From JAAZHD01 sp012510895 (lineage in GTDB: Bacteria > Bacillota > Clostridia > Caldicoprobacterales > DTU083): a DNA stretch of 64,000 nucleotides. Numbering within the stretch: position 1 is the first letter of the stretch; each line of letters begins with the position of its first letter. The notes beneath the pieces are model-generated. The model was given only the letters and a program-made list of their open reading frames with translations, ran no database searches and was not told the DNA's origin. Of this stretch, positions 58,795 through 64,000 are shown in pieces. The position numbers and the translations under genes are program-made. Where the stretch lies: NCBI GenBank assembly GCA_050951465.1, contig JBMNJC010000003.1, forward strand, positions 1 through 64,000, in the 5' to 3' direction.

Positions 58795-59625
58795 TCATAG
58801 AAAAAATACGAACCGGTCAGTAAACTCCCAGTCTATATATTTTATCCCCTGCTCATTTCTTTCCCTAAGCAAAATATTCGGCGTCCATAAGTCACCATGC
58901 AGCTGAAGGAAGGGAAATCGGGTTGTAAGCAGGCTGTGGTCAATGCTTTTTAAAAGTCCCATGCCTATTCTGTCTTTTGCATCCAACTTGGAAATCAGCC
59001 ATAACGGGCTCCTGGAGGTATAATTATTATGGCATTTCATTTCATTGAAAAGACAATTATAGCGCTTGAATACATCATTTATAACATAGGAGCAGTCATC
59101 ATCCGACCATTGCCTTACAGGCTTGGCCATAACAAGCTCTTCCGCCATAAACAGTTTTTGGTTATTGTAATCCAGTAATTCCGGCAGCGGAAAAAACCGT
59201 CTGAAATATGAATAGTTTTTAATCGTTGTGTTATATTCCTCATAGTCCAAATAGGAAGTAATTACTTTATTATTTATAAAATCAAATATTTTCAGATTCT
59301 TTCTGTTCAGCCCCAGAGAACATACCGTTCCGCTGAAATTGGACCGGTTAACATCCATGTCGGTATTATGAGTGATAATAATATTTTTGCGAAAGAATAT
59401 AAGCTTAATAATAAAAAGCACAAGGATGCGCCACAGCGGACTTTTGTTCGTTTCAAAAAGCTCACGGGCTTTTTTATAACTCCAACCGTCTTTTAAGTAT
59501 AAAAAAGACAGAGAATTATCAAATACATATATCCCCGGCCGCAGGAACATGTTTATCTTCATTAAAAGGTCTATTTGAGCCCTTTTATTTTCTATAAAAG
59601 ACATTAGCACTCTAAACATCTGCAT
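58795..59625 (-). CDS. Kinase-like (aminoglycoside phosphotransferase-fold) protein, probably C-terminally frameshifted
   Basis: A 276-residue protein with the APH/choline-kinase catalytic signature LQLHGDLWTPNILL (H-x-D-x-x-x-x-N) and IKYIDWEFTDR, which supplies the metal-binding Asp. It stops shortly after at RFVFFL. With one C removed near 58798, the frame continues YDIFWLITEQAL and then straight into the MurJ frame. This continuation is typical of the last helices of APH-like enzymes, so the stop is likely a sequence error. A sugar or lipid substrate in the polysaccharide cluster is likely; not identified. The start overlaps the upstream O-antigen ligase gene by 14 bp. Confidence 0.72.
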   Translation of the reverse strand: MQMFRVLMSFIENKRAQIDLLMKINMFLRPGIYVFDNSLSFLYLKDGWSYKKARELFETNKSPLWRILVLFIIKLIFFRKNIIITHNTDMDVNRSNFSGTVCSLGLNRKNLKIFDFINNKVITSYLDYEEYNTTIKNYSYFRRFFPLPELLDYNNQKLFMAEELVMAKPVRQWSDDDCSYVINDVFKRYNCLFNEMKCHNNYTSRSPLWLISKLDAKDRIGMGLLKSIDHSLLTTRFPFLQLHGDLWTPNILLRERNEQGIKYIDWEFTDRFVFFL

Positions 59626-60883
59626 TCTCCTTAAAGCAATGCCTCATATTTGCTTTCAAAATTGCCGACAGTATTCCGAAAAAGAACCAAAACATGCGGG
59701 CGTTATTTAAGGATATTCCCAGAGAACCAATCAGAAAAACAATCAGGATATCAGCCAATAACCTTGCATTCCCTTTGGAAGACCTTAAAAAAATGCCCCT
59801 GCCTGTAATATAAAAAATATATACATACAATAAAGTGGCGAAAAGCATGCCCCATTCAGCGTATAACTGAAGGTAAGTATTATGTGCTATCATATCTGTC
59901 TTAAAAAATGCTTCTGCCAATCCTGAATAGGTGCCCAGGCCAATGCCGGTTATAGGCGAAAGCTTTATAAGCCCGACAGCAACGATCCAGGTTATATCCC
60001 TGCCGGATCCCATTCCTGAAACTGCGCCGCGAAAATCCGTGAAAATTATTGTTAACCTGTTAAATGCCGGCAGTCTGTCAGACAGATAATAAAATATCTG
60101 TGACGGAATGGACAACATGCCAAATGCTGCAATAATTACAGAAAATAAAATCACCCTGATTAGAAAACCTGTTCTCATTCTGCTTTTTAAAAATGTTTCT
60201 GCCAGTCTAAGCAGCATATACGCCATTATTGTAATGAGACCGGTTTTCGATCCTGAAGCCAGGACGGCTAAAACAATGAAAATGCATATGCCTAATCGTA
60301 AAAGTCCCTTAACATCCTCGCTTCTGGAAAAGTACACCAGTGCCGAGGCCTGAATAAGTGAAAAGTAATTAGGATCGTTCATTAGTCCGGTCAGCCTGAC
60401 CCCTTCATACATAAGAATTGACGATAAGGGCTGAAGGTTTGTAACAGCGGCCCAAGCGCCCAATATACCGATAAAAAGAGCTGCATAGGAATAGGATTTT
60501 ATTATCATCCCGTCACAATTTAATAAACCTGTATTATAACCCAATACATAATAGCAAAAGCATACCAGCAGCTTAATATAATTGATCATAACCGATGAAG
60601 GCTGAGGGAAAAACGCGAAAGCAGCCGGAACATAGAAAAAAGATACAAGCAGGGCATGATTTGTCAGTGCCATAAAATATAGGAGGGAGACTTTGGATAT
60701 TATAAGCTTTTTAGTAAGGACCAGTATTATAATGCCTAAAAGACAGAAAAAATCGGCAGCAGAGAGGTTTACACCGAACATAATGCCTGACTGGTTTAAA
60801 AATAATGCCGTTAAGCCTAATATAAAGCCGATAGATCTTGTATTTACATTATCCGGAATCTGCCGGACCATACTTTCCATCAT
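59612..60883 (-). CDS. O-antigen ligase / polymerase-type membrane protein
   Basis: A 423-residue, roughly 12-helix protein of the Wzy/WaaL superfamily. Hydrophobic segments alternate with short loops, and a large periplasmic-type loop contains RLTGLMNDPNYFSLIQ and SPITGIGLGTYSGLAEAFF followed by HNTYLQLYAEWGML, the usual H-N/E landmark of the family. It probably polymerises or ligates a polysaccharide repeat unit. It overlaps the kinase-like gene and starts inside the deacetylase fragment. Confidence 0.85.
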   Translation of the reverse strand: MMESMVRQIPDNVNTRSIGFILGLTALFLNQSGIMFGVNLSAADFFCLLGIIILVLTKKLIISKVSLLYFMALTNHALLVSFFYVPAAFAFFPQPSSVMINYIKLLVCFCYYVLGYNTGLLNCDGMIIKSYSYAALFIGILGAWAAVTNLQPLSSILMYEGVRLTGLMNDPNYFSLIQASALVYFSRSEDVKGLLRLGICIFIVLAVLASGSKTGLITIMAYMLLRLAETFLKSRMRTGFLIRVILFSVIIAAFGMLSIPSQIFYYLSDRLPAFNRLTIIFTDFRGAVSGMGSGRDITWIVAVGLIKLSPITGIGLGTYSGLAEAFFKTDMIAHNTYLQLYAEWGMLFATLLYVYIFYITGRGIFLRSSKGNARLLADILIVFLIGSLGISLNNARMFWFFFGILSAILKANMRHCFKENADV

Positions 60884-61220
60884 TTATGCACCATCCTTTG
60901 TTTTGAGTCCTCTTGTATACCTCTTTCATGGTGCTGTTTAAGAGCAGCCCTCTATCGATTTTCTCTCTTACATAAGCGAATATATCCTCCAGCCCATCAA
61001 GAAGGCGTTCAGTGTCATAGGACAGATTGCAGGGATGAAACCACATATGAAATGCTTCTCCTCTCTTTATGGCCTTGTCAATTCCTTTCTTGGCTTTTCT
61101 GACCCTTGACCAAACCTCCCTTTCATCCTTGGCTGATTCTCTGATTCTTCTGAAGGCAAACGGTGAACGTTTGAAAGATGCACTTGTCCGAATTGATTTT
61201 TGATTCAATATATGATGAAA
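60849..61220 (-). pseudogene. Polysaccharide deacetylase, 3' fragment
   Basis: The frame encodes about 120 residues that match the C-terminus of NodB-type polysaccharide deacetylases (AFHMWFHPCNLSYDTERLLD, then DIFAYVREKIDRGLLLNSTM). Catalytic NodB motifs (TFDD, HSxxH) are missing, because the frame is cut off 60-80 bp from the tRNA-Asn of rRNA operon 2. Upstream of about 61230 in this frame there is a stop. It appears decapitated by a rearrangement at the rRNA operon, or joined there by a misassembly. Confidence 0.78.
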
Positions 61221-61251
61221 GGGATTATTTTAGTCCAAAAAAAATAAAAAT

Positions 61252-61283
61252 AAAAAAAACCTTAACCAAATAAATGGTTAAGG
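61252..61283 (-). terminator. Terminator of rRNA operon 2
   Basis: The minus strand reads CCTTAACCATTTATTTGGTT and AAGG, a 9-bp stem, followed by a long T run. It lies 9 bp downstream of tRNA-Asn. Confidence 0.9.
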
Positions 61284-61291
61284 CTTCCATA

Positions 61292-61366
61292 TGGCTCCCC
61301 AGACTGGACTCGAACCAGTAACCCCTCGGTTAACAGCCGAGTGCTCTGCCATTGAGCTACTGAGGA
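61292..61366 (-). tRNA. tRNA-Asn (GTT)
   Basis: The minus strand reads TCCTCAGTAGCTCAATGG, anticodon GTT in CTGTTAACC, T-loop GTTCGAGTCC and an encoded CCA. It lies directly after 5S in the second rRNA operon. Confidence 0.95.
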
Positions 61367-61372
61367 ATATTA

Positions 61373-61490
<118 letters not shown>

Positions 61491-61564
61491 ATTATCCCGG
61501 CCTGTTACAGCCGGTATATCTTATAGGGCTTTACACCCTCAAAACTACACAATGCAATTTTTTT

Positions 61565-64000
<2,436 letters not shown>

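Overview
The window reads as chromosome of an anaerobic, endospore-forming member of the Clostridia. Sporulation and germination genes are spread through it (spo0A, spoIIR, sipL, spmA/spmB, a SpoIID-type protein, sleB-ypeB, an AbrB-type regulator, a Spo0E-like protein). Ferredoxin, FeoAB, a metG T-box and low-GC coding with TTG/GTG starts behind strong GGAGG sites also fit. The genus cannot be fixed from this sequence.

Layout. 1-850: right end of an ISNCY-type insertion sequence abutting rho. 0.87-11.5 kb (minus): rho, DUF1934 protein, murI, ypeB, sleB, spoIIR, a nucleotidyltransferase, ispE, sipL, veg, zinc-ribbon protein. 11.6-20.8 kb (minus): a degenerate phosphohexomutase, spo0A, an unknown acidic-linker protein, rsmA, yabE, tatD and metG with its T-box. 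20.9-34.3 kb: comB-like gene, spmBA, abrB-like gene (+), rsmI, trmN6, tlpA-ccdA, a SpoIID-SH3 protein, ferredoxin, ricT, holB, darA, DUF438/hemerythrin protein, tmk. Much of this follows the Bacillus subtilis order yaaO-tmk-yaaQ-holB-yaaT-yabB-rsmI-abrB-metS-yabD-yabE-ksgA-veg-ispE. 34.3-40.6 kb (minus): Orn/Lys/Arg decarboxylase and a membrane glycosyltransferase cluster, badly frameshifted. 40.7-45.6 kb: a DtxR-type regulator divergent from an iron operon, feoA-feoB-(nicotianamine-synthase-like protein)-(flippase-like membrane protein)-pssA. 45.7-47.6 kb: ECF sigma factor and DUF4179 protein. 47.7-53.2 kb (minus): 16S-tRNA-Ala-tRNA-Ile-23S-5S operon. 53.4-61.2 kb: ThrE pair, sirtuin, Xre regulator, Spo0E-like peptide, LiaF-like protein and a polysaccharide block (MurJ-type flippase, kinase-like protein, O-antigen ligase, deacetylase fragment). 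61.3-64 kb: tRNA-Asn, 5S and partial 23S of a second rRNA operon, same strand, about 13.65 kb from the first.

Most interesting points: (a) the iron operon with a DtxR-like palindrome at its promoter start, combining ferrous uptake with an unstudied SAM-type enzyme and phospholipid genes; (b) a helix-45 intervening sequence in both 23S copies and a helix-6 (V1) extension of about 125 nt in 16S; (c) two exact Spo0A boxes around the abrB-like promoter; (d) a phosphohexomutase homologue beside spo0A that has lost its catalytic and metal motifs; (e) a kinase-like ORF that, after one base change, reads straight into MurJ.

Caution on sequence quality: rho, murI, the nucleotidyltransferase, decarboxylase, large glycosyltransferase, GT2, GtrA, DtxR, feoB and the kinase-like gene each carry single-base frame breaks, mostly bases missing from short homopolymers. 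They cluster at 0.9-4.3, 8.0, 35-42 and 58.8 kb, while 9-34 kb is clean. Consensus errors are the likeliest cause, so these genes should not be treated as genuine pseudogenes.
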